From NCBI RefSeq assembly GCF_017309075.1, contig NZ_JAEMGS010000003.1, positions 1-64,000 of the forward strand: a DNA stretch of 64,000 nt. Reading direction: 5' to 3'. This stretch comes from Motiliproteus sp. SC1-56. GTDB lineage: Bacteria; Pseudomonadota; Gammaproteobacteria; Pseudomonadales; Balneatricaceae. Below the pieces are notes generated by a model. It was not told the origin of the DNA and did not search any database. It worked only from the letters and a program-made list of their open reading frames with translations. Both the position numbers and the translations under genes were made by a program. Shown in pieces: positions 1 through 9,336 of this stretch (within the stretch, counting starts at the first letter, position 1; each line of letters starts with the position of its first letter).

Positions 1-2
1 GC

Positions 3-128
3 GAGAAAGACACGGGCGGTGGCCGCGAGTCCGGCTCCGACGCCTGGAAGGCCTACATGCGCCGCACCACCAACACCGTCAACTACGGTGGCGAGCTGCC
101 CCTGGCCCAGGGCATCGTGTTCGAGTAG
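3..128 (+). CDS. amaB: ALDH7-family aldehyde dehydrogenase, C-terminal fragment
   Basis: Only the last 41 residues are inside the window; the gene begins upstream. The tail reads [17 protein letters not shown] followed by a TNTVNYG and LPLAQGIVF ending, which is the C-terminal signature of the ALDH7 (antiquitin) family. In pseudomonads the member AmaB oxidises L-2-aminoadipate 6-semialdehyde to L-2-aminoadipate in lysine catabolism. The next gene downstream is a D-2-hydroxyglutarate dehydrogenase, which acts later in the same route, so the lysine role is favoured by context. Family assignment is strong; exact substrate is inferred. Confidence 0.8.
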   Translation, partial: EKDTGGGRESGSDAWKAYMRRTTNTVNYGGELPLAQGIVFE

Positions 129-213
129 ACACATCGCCCACACCGCAAAACCTGTCGCCCCGCCCCTCCCCCAACCGGGGGCGGGGTGACCGCCCCTACC
201 TGGCAAGAACCCC

Positions 214-3200
214 ATGATTCCACGACTGTCGAACGCCAACCCGATCCAGGCCCGGTACCTTAAGTTCATCGAGACGCTCAAGGCCCGGGGCTTTGCCGGC
301 GATCTTAACCCCGACTACGCCAACCGGGTGGTGCTTGCCACCGACAACAGCATCTACCAGATTCTGCCCCAGGGCGTGCTCTACCCCCGCTCCATCGCGG
401 ACCTGCAACTGATCGCCCGCCTCAGCCAGACCGAGGCGTTCCAGTCGATCGTGCTGAGCCCCCGGGGCGGCGGCACCGGCACCAACGGCCAGTCCCTCAG
501 CGACGGCCTGATCGTCGACCTCTCCCGCCACATGAACCGGATCCTGGAGGTCAACGTAGAAGAGCGCTGGGTGCGGGTGCAGACCGGGGTGGTCAAGGAC
601 CAGCTCAACGCGGCCCTCAAGCCCTACGGTCTCTTCTTTGCCCCGGAGCTCTCCACCAGCAACCGCGCCACCGTCGGCGGCATGATCAACACCGACGCCA
701 GCGGCCAGGGCTCCTGCCTCTACGGCAAGACCCGCGACCACGTGCTGGCGCTGGACTCGGTGCTGCTGGACGGCAGCCTCTGGCACTCCGAGGCGATCGA
801 CAGCACCACCCTGGCCGAACTGCAGCGGCGCGACGACAGGATCGGCGAGCTGCACCGGCTGGCCGATCGGCTCTACCGGGACAACCGGGAACTGATCGAG
901 GCAACATTTCCCAGGCTCAACCGCTGCCTGACCGGCTACGACCTGGCCCATATTTATGATGAATCCGGGCGCTTCAACCTCAACGCCCTGCTCTGCGGCA
1001 GCGAGGGCACCCTGGCCTTTATCGCCGAGGCCAGGCTCAACGTGCTGCCGATCCCCGGGCACGCGGCCCTGCTGACCCTCAAGTACGACAGTTTCGATTC
1101 CGCCCTGCGCGACGCCCAGGCGCTGATGCAGGCCGGCCCCACTTCCATCGAGACGATCGATTCCAAGGTGCTCAACCTGGCGATGAACGACATCGTCTGG
1201 GACAGCGTGCGCGACTACTTCCCGGAGGACGGCGAGCGCCGCCTCCGGGGCATCAACCTGGTGGAGTACACCGCCGACGATCCAGAGGAACTCGAAGCCA
1301 AGGTGGTCCACCTGATACAGCATCTGGACGCGGTCTCGGGCCAGCCGGGCAAGAGCTTCGGCTACACCCGGGTCTCGGGCCACGCCGAGATCGCCAAGAT
1401 CTGGGCCATGCGCAAGAAGGCGGTGGGGCTGCTGGGCAACGCCGAGGGCGACAAGCGTCCCATCCCTTTCGTCGAGGACACCGCGGTGCCCCCGGAGAAC
1501 CTGGCCGACTTTATCGCCGAGTTCCGCGCAGTGCTGGACGAGCACGGCATGGCCTACGGCATGTTCGGCCACGTGGACGCCGGGGTACTGCACGTGCGCC
1601 CGGCCATCGACATGAAGGATCCGGCCCAGGAGACGGCGATCCGCGCCATCACCGACGCCGTGGTGGCCCTGACCAGGAAACACAAGGGGCTGCTCTGGGG
1701 CGAACACGGCAAGGGGGTGCGCTCGGAGTACGCGCCGGAGTTCTTCGGCCCCGAGCTCTACCTCTGCCTGCAGCGGATCAAAGCCGCCTTCGACCCCCGC
1801 AACCAGCTCAATCCCGGCAAGATCTGCACCCCGGCGGACAGTGGCGGCGAGCTGCTGAAGATCGACCAGGTCCCCACCCGCGGCCAGCATGACCGCCAGA
1901 TCCCCGCTCCGGTCCGCCACCACTTCAGCGACGCGATGCACTGCAACGGCAACGGCGCCTGCTACAACTTCGACCCCGACGACGCCATGTGCCCCTCCTG
2001 GAAGGGCACCCGCCAGCGGATCCACTCCCCCAAGGGGCGCGCCTCCCTGGTGCGCGAATGGCTGCGCCTGTTGAGTGCGGCGGGCAGCAACCCCGCCGCC
2101 GAGAGCCAACGGCTGCGAAGCGCCCGGCCCCTCAACGGCCTCTGGCGGAGAATCCGCAATACCCGCGCCAAGCAGCGGGGGGAATACGACTTCTCCCACG
2201 AAGTGATGGAGGCCATGGCGGGTTGCCTGGCCTGCAAGTCCTGCGTCTCCCAGTGCCCGGTCAAAGTCAACGTGCCGGAGTTTCGCTCCCAGTTCATGGC
2301 GCTCTACTATGGCCGCTACCTGCGACCGCTGCGCCACTACCTGATCGGCAGCCTGGAGTTCGTGGTGCCCTGGCTGGCCCGCTGGCCCGCCCCCTACAAC
2401 TGGTTGATGAAAAACAGCGGCGGCCGCCGCCTGTTCCAGCACCGCCTGGGAATGGTGGACAGCCCCGCCCTCAGCGCCACGAGCCTGCGGCGGGGACTGC
2501 AAGAACAGGCGATTCCCTGGGCCACCCCGCAGGCGTTGCGGACGCTGTCGATGGAGCATCGGCAGCGGGCGGTAATCCTGGTCCAGGACGCCTTCACCAG
2601 CCACTTCGAGACCGAGCTGGTGCTGGACTGCTGCGAGCTGCTGCGCCGCCTGGGCTTTACGGTGCTGGTCGCCCCCTACAGTCCCAATGGCAAACCCCTG
2701 CATGTGCACGGCTTTCTCAAGGCGTTCGAGCGCACCGCCGGGCGCTGTGCCGCAAAGCTGCAGACGCTGGCCGCCTTCGGAATTCCCCTGGTCGGCATCG
2801 ACCCGTCGATGACCCTCAGCTACCGCCAGGAGTACGCCAAGGCCCTGCCGGAGACGGCCCGACCCGAGGTGGCCCTGCTGCAGGAGTGGCTGGCCTCCCG
2901 CCTGAACGATCTACAACCACTGAGCAACGCCGAAGCCGCCCCCCGCTACCGCCTGCTGGCCCACTGCACCGAGAAGACCAACGCCGCCGCCTCCATCGGC
3001 CAGTGGCAACGGATCTTCCAACGGCTGGGGCTGGAACTGGAAGTGGTCAACACCGGCTGCTGCGGCATGGCCGGCACCTACGGCCACGAGACGGCCAACC
3101 TGGAGACCTCCCGCCGGATCTACGAGCTCAGCTGGTCGAAGGTGGTCAACGACCCGGCGAACGCGAACCGGCTGTTGGCCACCGGCTACTCCTGTCGCAG

Positions 3201-3279
3201 CCAGGTCAGACGGATGGACCGCCTGACCCTGCCCCACCCCATACAGGCCCTGCGCCAGATCCTGTCCTCGCCCCCCTGA
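214..3279 (+). CDS. ydiJ: FAD/Fe-S D-2-hydroxyglutarate dehydrogenase (YdiJ)
   Basis: A 1021-residue protein matching E. coli YdiJ along its full length (about 1018 aa). The N-terminal half is an FAD-linked oxidase: the flavin-binding loop PRGGGTGTNGQ lies near residue 84, and GHVDAGVLHVRP and WGEHGKG follow near 450 and 495. A C-terminal half carries an iron-sulfur cluster motif, CLACKSCVSQCP near residue 670, and a CCG motif (NTGCCGMAGTYGHE) near 945, as in glycolate-oxidase-type electron-transfer subunits. The family oxidises D-2-hydroxyglutarate to 2-oxoglutarate, passing electrons to the respiratory chain. It follows an ALDH7 gene by 85 bp, consistent with lysine catabolism. Confidence 0.93.
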   Translation: MIPRLSNANPIQARYLKFIETLKARGFAGDLNPDYANRVVLATDNSIYQILPQGVLYPRSIADLQLIARLSQTEAFQSIVLSPRGGGTGTNGQSLSDGLIVDLSRHMNRILEVNVEERWVRVQTGVVKDQLNAALKPYGLFFAPELSTSNRATVGGMINTDASGQGSCLYGKTRDHVLALDSVLLDGSLWHSEAIDSTTLAELQRRDDRIGELHRLADRLYRDNRELIEATFPRLNRCLTGYDLAHIYDESGRFNLNALLCGSEGTLAFIAEARLNVLPIPGHAALLTLKYDSFDSALRDAQALMQAGPTSIETIDSKVLNLAMNDIVWDSVRDYFPEDGERRLRGINLVEYTADDPEELEAKVVHLIQHLDAVSGQPGKSFGYTRVSGHAEIAKIWAMRKKAVGLLGNAEGDKRPIPFVEDTAVPPENLADFIAEFRAVLDEHGMAYGMFGHVDAGVLHVRPAIDMKDPAQETAIRAITDAVVALTRKHKGLLWGEHGKGVRSEYAPEFFGPELYLCLQRIKAAFDPRNQLNPGKICTPADSGGELLKIDQVPTRGQHDRQIPAPVRHHFSDAMHCNGNGACYNFDPDDAMCPSWKGTRQRIHSPKGRASLVREWLRLLSAAGSNPAAESQRLRSARPLNGLWRRIRNTRAKQRGEYDFSHEVMEAMAGCLACKSCVSQCPVKVNVPEFRSQFMALYYGRYLRPLRHYLIGSLEFVVPWLARWPAPYNWLMKNSGGRRLFQHRLGMVDSPALSATSLRRGLQEQAIPWATPQALRTLSMEHRQRAVILVQDAFTSHFETELVLDCCELLRRLGFTVLVAPYSPNGKPLHVHGFLKAFERTAGRCAAKLQTLAAFGIPLVGIDPSMTLSYRQEYAKALPETARPEVALLQEWLASRLNDLQPLSNAEAAPRYRLLAHCTEKTNAAASIGQWQRIFQRLGLELEVVNTGCCGMAGTYGHETANLETSRRIYELSWSKVVNDPANANRLLATGYSCRSQVRRMDRLTLPHPIQALRQILSSPP

Positions 3280-3466
3280 GCAGGCGCCACCGATCAGGCA
3301 GCGCCCATTCGAGCGCCCGCCGGCTATGCGGGAGCCCAGCGGCGTTCGCCTACCGGCAAAGGTCGCCCAGCCCTTTGGAGGGCATTGCCCCGCGTCTTTC
3401 AACCCCGGGCCAATTGCCCCATAATCCCCGCCTAAACTCAGCTCCCGGGCCCTTGTTGGAGTCTGC

Positions 3467-4456
3467 ATGCACCCCGATCACCCTTACAACGCGCTCACCC
3501 CCGATACCGTGCTCGACGCCGTCGAGTCCGTCGGCTACCTGAGCGACGCCCGCATCCTGGCGCTCAACAGTTACGAGAACCGGGTCTATCAGGTGGGCAT
3601 CGAAGGCGAAACCCCGCTGGTGGCAAAGTTCTACCGCCCGGGTCGCTGGAGCGAGGCGCAGATCCTCGAGGAGCACCGCTTTACCCGGGCCCTGGCCGAG
3701 GCAGATATTCCGGTGGTGCCGCCCCTGGAATCGCCCGATGGGGAGAGTCTGTACTGCCATGCCGGCTTTTGCTTCGCCCTCTTCGCGCGCCGCGGTGGCC
3801 ACGCGCCGGAACTGGACAACCTGGACAACCTCTACGTGCTGGGGCGCACCCTGGGGCGTATCCACCAGCTGGGCGCCGCCCGCGCCTTTGAGCACCGCCC
3901 GGCCCTGGACAGCCTGGAGTTCGGCCACCGCAGCCGGGCGTTCCTGGTCGAAAACCAGTGGCTGCCCCCCGCCATCGCCTACGAATACCAGGCCCTGACC
4001 GCCGAACTGCTGGAGCGCATCGAGGCGCGCTTTGCCGGGGTCGATCGCCTGCAGACCCTGCGCCTGCACGGCGACTGCCACCCCGGCAATATCCTCTGGC
4101 GCGACGAGGCCCCGCATTTCGTCGATTTCGACGACTGCCGGCAGGGGCCGGCGATTCAGGATTTGTGGATGCTGATCAGCGGCGATCGCGCCAGCCAGAC
4201 CCAACAGATGGCCGAGCTGATCGAGGGCTACGAGGAATTCCGCCCCTTCAACCGCGCCGAGCTGGCCCTGATCGAGCCCCTGCGGGCGCTGCGCAGCCTC
4301 CACTACAGCGCCTGGCTGGCACGCCGCTGGGAGGACCCGGCCTTTCCCCTGCACTTCCCCTGGTTCAATACCGAGGCCTACTGGATGGAGCAGCTGATGG
4401 AAGTACGCGAACTGCACCAGGCGGTGACCCGCCCGCCCCTGCAACTGGGCCCCTGA
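3467..4456 (+). CDS. srkA: stress response serine/threonine kinase SrkA (YihE/RdoA)
   Basis: A 329-residue protein of the same length as E. coli SrkA (328 aa). It has the aminoglycoside-phosphotransferase-like kinase fold. The catalytic loop HGDCHPGNILW sits near residue 201 and the metal-binding aspartate segment FVDFDDCRQGP near 218. SrkA is a cytoplasmic Ser/Thr kinase linked to survival of envelope and antibiotic stress. In many species it sits beside dsbA, but here no dsbA is nearby. Its stop codon is separated by two bases from the next start, so the lipoprotein esterase gene is probably co-transcribed and translationally coupled. Confidence 0.92.
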   Translation: MHPDHPYNALTPDTVLDAVESVGYLSDARILALNSYENRVYQVGIEGETPLVAKFYRPGRWSEAQILEEHRFTRALAEADIPVVPPLESPDGESLYCHAGFCFALFARRGGHAPELDNLDNLYVLGRTLGRIHQLGAARAFEHRPALDSLEFGHRSRAFLVENQWLPPAIAYEYQALTAELLERIEARFAGVDRLQTLRLHGDCHPGNILWRDEAPHFVDFDDCRQGPAIQDLWMLISGDRASQTQQMAELIEGYEEFRPFNRAELALIEPLRALRSLHYSAWLARRWEDPAFPLHFPWFNTEAYWMEQLMEVRELHQAVTRPPLQLGP

Positions 4457-4458
4457 CC

Positions 4459-5070
4459 GTGCACGCACCACGACGACTATTCCTGCTGGGCTTTTTCTGC
4501 CTGTTCCTGGGGGCCTGCGACACGTCCCCCAGCCTGCCGCCGCTGGCCAATGATGCCGTCATTCTCGCCTTCGGCGACAGCCTCACCCGCGGCACCGTCG
4601 CCCCCGAGGCCCAGAGCTACCCCACCCAACTGGCACAACTCTCCGGGCGCACGGTGATCAACGCCGGTCGCCCCGGCGAGCTCAGCGCCGAAGGGCTGGC
4701 CCGCCTTCCCGCCCTGCTGGAACGCCACCAGCCCGATCTGCTGTTGCTGTGCCACGGCGGCAACGACTGGCTGCGCAAGCGCCCCCCGCAGCAGCTGGCG
4801 GCAAACCTGAAAGCAATGATCGCCCTGGCCCGCGAGCAAAACATTCCGGTCCTGCTGATCGGCGTACCGCGGCTCTCGCTGCTGGTCTCCACCGCCGACC
4901 TCTACCAGACGCTGGCCGACGAGCTGGAGGTCGCCTACGAGGACGAGGCGTTGGCGGAGATTCTCGCCGACAACCGTCTCAAGAGCGATCCGATCCACCC
5001 CAACGGCGAGGGCTACCGCCGCCTGGCGCAGGCGGTCTACACGCGCCTGCAGACGCTGGGCGCACTTTGA
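4459..5070 (+). CDS. SGNH/GDSL hydrolase, predicted lipoprotein (TesA-like esterase)
   Basis: A 203-residue protein of the GDSL esterase/arylesterase family related to TesA. I chose the GTG at 4459, two bases after the srkA stop, because it gives a short hydrophobic signal segment ending in a lipobox (LFLGAC, Cys20), which predicts a lipid-anchored periplasmic enzyme. Catalytic blocks are visible: FGDSLTRG (Ser41), CHGGNDWL for block III, and DPIHPNGEG for the Asp-His pair near the C-terminus. Typical TesA proteins are secreted rather than lipidated, so the lipobox is a small departure. Substrate cannot be read from sequence. Confidence 0.85.
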   Translation: MHAPRRLFLLGFFCLFLGACDTSPSLPPLANDAVILAFGDSLTRGTVAPEAQSYPTQLAQLSGRTVINAGRPGELSAEGLARLPALLERHQPDLLLLCHGGNDWLRKRPPQQLAANLKAMIALAREQNIPVLLIGVPRLSLLVSTADLYQTLADELEVAYEDEALAEILADNRLKSDPIHPNGEGYRRLAQAVYTRLQTLGAL

Positions 5071-5111
5071 TCGCTTCGCTATAATGGCCTGCCCCGTCAA
5101 CGGCTGATCCC

Positions 5112-5816
5112 ATGCAAATCACCCTCACCCCCATCGGTACGCTGCGCAGTTGCTTCAAGGAGAAATTCGGTATCCCCCGCCAGCCGGGCCTGGCGCAGGC
5201 GGCGACCGCGATCCTGGAACTCGACGGCGACTACGCCCACCCCGACGCGGTGCGGGGGCTGGAGGAGTGCAGCCACGTCTGGGTGCTGTTCCTGTTCAGT
5301 GAACACCTCGAGCGCGGCTGGACGCCCCTGGTGCGCCCGCCCCGCTCCGGCGGCGCCAAGCGGGGGGTGTTCGCCACCCGGGCCACCTTCCGGCCCAACC
5401 CCATCGGCATGTCGGCGGTGCGCCTGGAGCGGATCGAGGTGCATGAGGGCCGCGCCCGCCTGCACCTCTCCGGCGTCGACATCCTTGACGGCACCCCGGT
5501 GCTGGACATCAAGCCCTACCTACCCTACGCCGACAGCCTGCCGCAGGCCGCCTACAGCTACGCCCCCGACGGCGAGGGGCTCGAACAACCGGTCAACTAC
5601 AGCGACCAGGCCCGGGACCTGTTGCAGGGGCACCCGGACGGTGCGCAGTTGCAGCAGCTGATCGAAGAGGTGCTGCGCTGCGATCCGCGCCCCACGTACC
5701 GGCGCCGCGAGACGGACGACCGCCTCTACGGCACCCTGCTGCACGAATTCAACGTGCGCTGGTCCATCGACGCCGCGGCCATCCGGGTCGAGTCCATTGA
5801 ACCGGCCGCACCCTGA
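5112..5816 (+). CDS. trmO: tRNA (N6-threonylcarbamoyladenosine(37)-N6)-methyltransferase TrmO
   Basis: A 234-residue protein equal in length to E. coli TrmO/YaeB (235 aa). It carries the UPF0066 hallmarks: KFGIPRQPGLA near residue 18, RSGGAKRGVFATR and PNPIGMSAVRL in the middle, and DGTPVLDIKPYLPY after that. TrmO uses S-adenosylmethionine to methylate t6A at position 37 of threonine tRNAs in the cytoplasm. It starts 41 bp after the esterase gene on the same strand. Confidence 0.94.
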   Translation: MQITLTPIGTLRSCFKEKFGIPRQPGLAQAATAILELDGDYAHPDAVRGLEECSHVWVLFLFSEHLERGWTPLVRPPRSGGAKRGVFATRATFRPNPIGMSAVRLERIEVHEGRARLHLSGVDILDGTPVLDIKPYLPYADSLPQAAYSYAPDGEGLEQPVNYSDQARDLLQGHPDGAQLQQLIEEVLRCDPRPTYRRRETDDRLYGTLLHEFNVRWSIDAAAIRVESIEPAAP

Positions 5817-5855
5817 GGCATCCAAACCATGCCAGCCATATTCTGGAGACACCCC

Positions 5856-6275
5856 ATGATCCGTCGCCTGTTTATCCCCCTTTTCACCCTGCTGCTCGTG
5901 CTGCCCAGCGCCGCACGGGCCGAACCCGCGCCGCAACCCGCCCCCGACGTGCGGGCCGAGGCGCTGGTGCTGGAGCTGCTGAACAACGTGGACTGGGAGC
6001 TTATGCTGCGCCTGCAGGAGAACCTGATGCGCAATCTGGACCTCATCGGCCCTTACAGCGAGGAGTACATTGCCTGCCTGCAGGCCGAGGGGAGTCTGGA
6101 AAAAGAGGGCCCCCTCGACCTTCGCACCCTGCTTGAGCAGGCCCAGAACGCCGGCAGCGAGTGCCGGGTGATCCTGCAGGCCCTGGGCGAACAGCTGGAC
6201 TTCGACCTTACCCGTGAAGAACTGGAAAAGGGGCTGAGTCCCGAGTACCAGGAGCTGCTGGAAAAGAGCCTGTAA
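5856..6275 (+). CDS. hypothetical exported protein
   Basis: I do not recognise this 139-residue protein. The start at 5856 is preferred over an upstream ATG at 5829 because GGAGA lies six bases before it and because it yields a clean Sec signal peptide (hydrophobic stretch FIPLFTLLLVLPSA, cleavage after AARA). The mature part is short, acidic and mostly helical, with two cysteines (IACLQ, SECRVI) that could form a periplasmic disulfide. It sits between trmO and rlmD, three bases before the latter, so it is probably co-transcribed with rlmD. Confidence 0.7.
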   Translation: MIRRLFIPLFTLLLVLPSAARAEPAPQPAPDVRAEALVLELLNNVDWELMLRLQENLMRNLDLIGPYSEEYIACLQAEGSLEKEGPLDLRTLLEQAQNAGSECRVILQALGEQLDFDLTREELEKGLSPEYQELLEKSL

Positions 6276-6278
6276 CCC

Positions 6279-7616
6279 GTGGCGAAAGGACCGCGCTTCT
6301 ACCAGCCCGCCCGCCGAGGCGCCACCCCCGACACCCCTTTTGAAGTTGAAGCGGAACGCCAGAGTCACGATGGCCGGGGGCTCTGCCAACACCGGGGCAA
6401 AACCCTGTTCATCACCGGCGCCCTGCCCGAAGAGCGGGTCAGGGTCCGTTACCGGCAGCGACGCGGCAAATACGACGAGGCGCAGACCCTGGAAGTCGTG
6501 CGCCCCAGTCCACAGCGGGTAGAGCCCCGCTGCCCTCACTTCGGGGTGTGCGGCGGTTGCCAGCTCCAGCACCAGGCGCCCGCCGCTCAGCTGGCGGCCA
6601 AGCAACGCCAGGCCCTGGACCAGCTGCGACGCCTGGGCAAGGTCGAGCCGGAGGCGCTGCTGCCACCGCTCGACGGGCCCCACTGGCATTACCGCCGCCG
6701 CGCCCGCCTGGGGATCCGCTGCGACCGCAAGGGGAGGCCGCTGCTCGGTTTTCGTCAGCAGGGCAGCAACCAGCTGACGGCGATCACCCAGTGCCCGGTC
6801 CTCGAGCCCCGGGGCGAAAAACTGCTGCAGGCCCTGCAGGCACAGGTCCAGCAGCTACAGCGTCCCCAGGCGCTCTCGCACCTGGAGATTGCCCTGGGGG
6901 ATGAGGACGCCGCCCTGGTGGTGCGTCACACCGCCCCCCTGGCCGACCCGGACCGCGCCGCCCTGGAGGCCCTCTGCCAACAGCAGGGGGCGATTCTCTG
7001 CCTGCAGCCCGGCGGCCCCGAGACCCTGCACTGCCCGAACGGGGCGGCCCCGCGCCTGCATTACCGGCTGCAGGAACAGACTCTTGCCTTTCACCCCGGT
7101 GATTTCACCCAGGTCAACGGCGGGGTCAACCGCGCCATGGTCGCTCAGGCGCTGGCCCTGCTCGACCCTCAACCCGGGGACCGGGTGCTGGACCTGTTTT
7201 GCGGGCTCGGCAATTTCACCCTGCCCCTGGCCCGCCGCGCCGGCGAGGTGGTCGGGGTGGAAGGCGCCGAGGCGATGGTCTGCCGGGGCCGGGAAAACGC
7301 ATCCGCCCTCGGGCTCGGCAACGTCCACTTTTACGACGCGGACCTGACCGCTGACCTGAGCCGGGCCCCCTGGTTCGGCGCGGGGTTCAACAAGGCGCTG
7401 CTGGACCCGCCCCGGGCCGGCGCCCTGGAGGTGATCCGGCAGATCGGCAGCCTCGATATCGAAACACTGCTCTACGTCTCCTGCGATCCGGCCACCCTCG
7501 CCCGCGACGCCGGCGAGCTGCAGGCCCGAGGCTACAGTCTGCGTAAGTTCGGGGTCATGAACATGTTCCCCCATACCGCTCACGTGGAGTCCATGGCCCT
7601 CTTTACCCGGCGCTGA
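6279..7616 (+). CDS. rlmD: 23S rRNA (uracil(1939)-C(5))-methyltransferase RlmD
   Basis: A 445-residue RlmD (RumA) that methylates U1939 of 23S rRNA using S-adenosylmethionine. An N-terminal TRAM domain is followed by the four [4Fe-4S] ligands Cys85, Cys91, Cys94 (CPHFGVCGGC) and Cys172 (QCPVLEP). The methyltransferase domain shows VLDLFCGLGNFTLP near 301, LLDPPRAG, and the catalytic cysteine Cys402 in YVSCDPATLARD. The start is a GTG three bases after the preceding stop; no in-frame ATG gives the complete TRAM domain. Confidence 0.95.
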   Translation: MAKGPRFYQPARRGATPDTPFEVEAERQSHDGRGLCQHRGKTLFITGALPEERVRVRYRQRRGKYDEAQTLEVVRPSPQRVEPRCPHFGVCGGCQLQHQAPAAQLAAKQRQALDQLRRLGKVEPEALLPPLDGPHWHYRRRARLGIRCDRKGRPLLGFRQQGSNQLTAITQCPVLEPRGEKLLQALQAQVQQLQRPQALSHLEIALGDEDAALVVRHTAPLADPDRAALEALCQQQGAILCLQPGGPETLHCPNGAAPRLHYRLQEQTLAFHPGDFTQVNGGVNRAMVAQALALLDPQPGDRVLDLFCGLGNFTLPLARRAGEVVGVEGAEAMVCRGRENASALGLGNVHFYDADLTADLSRAPWFGAGFNKALLDPPRAGALEVIRQIGSLDIETLLYVSCDPATLARDAGELQARGYSLRKFGVMNMFPHTAHVESMALFTRR

Positions 7617-7671
7617 GCCATTCGCGAATTGGTCTACACTTTCGGCACGATTCCACACGCGGAGAGTGACC

Positions 7672-7878
7672 ATGAGTGACCACGTCTACAAGATGATTGA
7701 AGTGGTGGGCTCCTCCACCCAGAGCAGCGACGATGCCATCCGCAACGCCATCAGCAAGGCCGCCAGCAGCGTCGATCACATGGGCTGGTTCCAGGTGGTG
7801 GAGACCCGGGGCCACATTCAGGATGGCGGCGTCGCCCACTTTCAAGTCACCCTGAAGATCGGCTTTCGCCTCGACTGA
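7672..7878 (+). CDS. dodecin family flavin-binding protein
   Basis: A 68-residue dodecin, the usual length for this family. Dodecins assemble into hollow dodecamers that bind riboflavin, FMN or FAD and act as flavin buffers. Features seen are [11 protein letters not shown] at the start, the helix around [11 protein letters not shown], and the central [10 protein letters not shown] strand carrying the tryptophan that stacks on flavin. The ATG at 7672 is chosen because GGAGAG at 7661-7666 is five bases upstream. It is monocistronic, followed by a strong terminator at 7907-7941. Confidence 0.93.
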   Translation: MSDHVYKMIEVVGSSTQSSDDAIRNAISKAASSVDHMGWFQVVETRGHIQDGGVAHFQVTLKIGFRLD

Positions 7879-7906
7879 GCCCCCCGTTTTCGCTTATCCT
7901 CCGAAG

Positions 7907-7941
7907 AGCCTGTTGGGAGTCGCTCCCAGTAGGCTTTTTTA
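7907..7941 (+). terminator. rho-independent terminator after dodecin gene
   Basis: The stem pairs AGCCT and TGGGAG (from 7907) with CTCCCA and AGGCT (to 7935) around a TCG loop, with one small internal GT/GT mismatch. A run of six T follows at 7935-7940. It ends the dodecin transcript and insulates bioA. Confidence 0.9.
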
Positions 7942-7961
7942 TTGGCAGTTACGAGGAGCTT

Positions 7962-9245
7962 ATGACCCTCTCCGCGGACGATATTCGCTTCGACCAAACC
8001 CACCTCTGGCACCCCTACACTTCCATGATCGACCCCGTGCCGGCCTACCCGGTGGCCGCTGCCGAGGGGGTTAAGCTGACCCTGGCCGATGGCCGCCAGC
8101 TGGTCGACGGCATGTCCTCCTGGTGGTGCACGGTCCACGGTTACAACCACCCGGAGCTCAACCGCGCCGCCAAGGCGCAGATCGATCGCATGGCCCACGT
8201 GATGTTCGGCGGCCTGACCCACCAGCCGGCCATCGACCTCGGCCGGCGCCTGGTCCAGATGACCCCCGAAGGCCTGGAGAAAGTCTTTCTCGCTGACTCG
8301 GGCTCGGTCTCCGTCGAAGTGGCGATCAAGATGGCGATCCAGTACTGGCAGGCCCGGGGGCAGAGCCAGAAGCACCGCCTGGTGGCCCTTCGCCACGGCT
8401 ATCACGGCGACACCTTCGGTGCCATGGCGGTGTGCGACCCGGTGAACGGCATGCACGAGCTCTTCACCGGCGTGCTGCCGCAGCACCTGTTTGCCCCGGC
8501 TCCGAGTTGTCGCATCGACGATCCCTGGGACCCGGCGGACATCGCCCCCCTGGCGTCGCTGCTGGAGGCGCACCACGGGGAGCTGGCGGCGCTGATCCTG
8601 GAGCCCGTCGTACAGGGCGCCGGGGGCATGCGCTTTTACCACCCCGAATACCTGAAACAGGCGCGGGCCCTCTGTGACCGCTACGGCCTGCTGCTGATCG
8701 CCGATGAGATCGCCACCGGCTTCGGCCGTTCCGGCAAACTGTTCGCCTGCGAACATGCCGGCATCAGCCCCGACATTCTGTGCCTGGGCAAAGCCCTGAC
8801 CGGCGGCTACATGACCCTGGCCGCCACCCTCACCACCACCGAGGTTGCCGAGACCATCTCCCGCGGCGGCGCCGGCTGCTTTATGCACGGCCCGACGTTC
8901 ATGGGCAACCCCCTGGCCTGCGCCGTCGCCAACGCCAGCCTGCAGCTGCTGGAAAGCGATCCCTGGGAACCCCGGGTCAAGCGCATTGAGGCGCAGCTGA
9001 TGAGCGGCCTGGCCCCCTGCACCGAACTGGAGGGAGTCCGGGATGTCCGGGTGCTGGGCGCCATTGGCGTAGTGGAGATGAAACAGCCCGTGGAGATGGC
9101 CCGGATTCAGAAAGCCTTCGTCGAGCGCGGGGTCTGGGTACGTCCCTTCGGGCGCCTGGTTTACGTCATGCCGCCCTACGTGATCAGCCCGGAGGAGCTG
9201 GATCAACTCACCAGCGCCATTGTCGGGGTGCTCAGCGAGCACTGA
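7962..9245 (+). CDS. bioA: adenosylmethionine--8-amino-7-oxononanoate aminotransferase BioA
   Basis: A 427-residue class III aminotransferase. It makes 7,8-diaminopelargonate from KAPA with S-adenosylmethionine as amino donor, in biotin synthesis. Seen: [12 protein letters not shown] at the N-terminus, the [18 protein letters not shown] segment typical of Bio[13 protein letters not shown] for the cofactor aspartate, and the PLP-binding lysine Lys277 in [19 protein letters not shown] lies just before the ATG. The other biotin genes are not in this window, so bioA stands apart, as in many pseudomonads. Confidence 0.95.
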   Translation: MTLSADDIRFDQTHLWHPYTSMIDPVPAYPVAAAEGVKLTLADGRQLVDGMSSWWCTVHGYNHPELNRAAKAQIDRMAHVMFGGLTHQPAIDLGRRLVQMTPEGLEKVFLADSGSVSVEVAIKMAIQYWQARGQSQKHRLVALRHGYHGDTFGAMAVCDPVNGMHELFTGVLPQHLFAPAPSCRIDDPWDPADIAPLASLLEAHHGELAALILEPVVQGAGGMRFYHPEYLKQARALCDRYGLLLIADEIATGFGRSGKLFACEHAGISPDILCLGKALTGGYMTLAATLTTTEVAETISRGGAGCFMHGPTFMGNPLACAVANASLQLLESDPWEPRVKRIEAQLMSGLAPCTELEGVRDVRVLGAIGVVEMKQPVEMARIQKAFVERGVWVRPFGRLVYVMPPYVISPEELDQLTSAIVGVLSEH

Positions 9246-9280
9246 CGTTTTCGCGCCGTGACGGTTATAGTAAGACATCC

Positions 9281-9300
9281 GCGGGGCAGCGCTGCCCCGC
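9281..9300. repeat. perfect 20-bp palindrome between bioA and thioesterase gene
   Basis: GCGGGGCAGC is followed directly by its reverse complement GCTGCCCCGC. As RNA it would form a tight hairpin, but no T-run follows on either side, so it is a poor intrinsic terminator. It may be a protein-binding site, a partial terminator, or an mRNA 3'-end structure. Confidence 0.7.
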
Positions 9301-9336
9301 CTTCGACCTGCTGGAATTAAGGAACACGCTGACACC

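Noticed and set aside
196-2709. Long open minus-strand frame antisense to ydiJ
   Set aside because: It only mirrors the GC-rich codon positions of ydiJ; the predicted protein is a low-complexity run of Gly, Val, Ala, Gln and His with no domain, and ydiJ is unambiguous on the other strand.
1989-3542. Open plus-strand frame overlapping the 3' half of ydiJ and the start of srkA
   Set aside because: Its product is Pro/Arg/Gly-rich without domains, a frame shadow of ydiJ.
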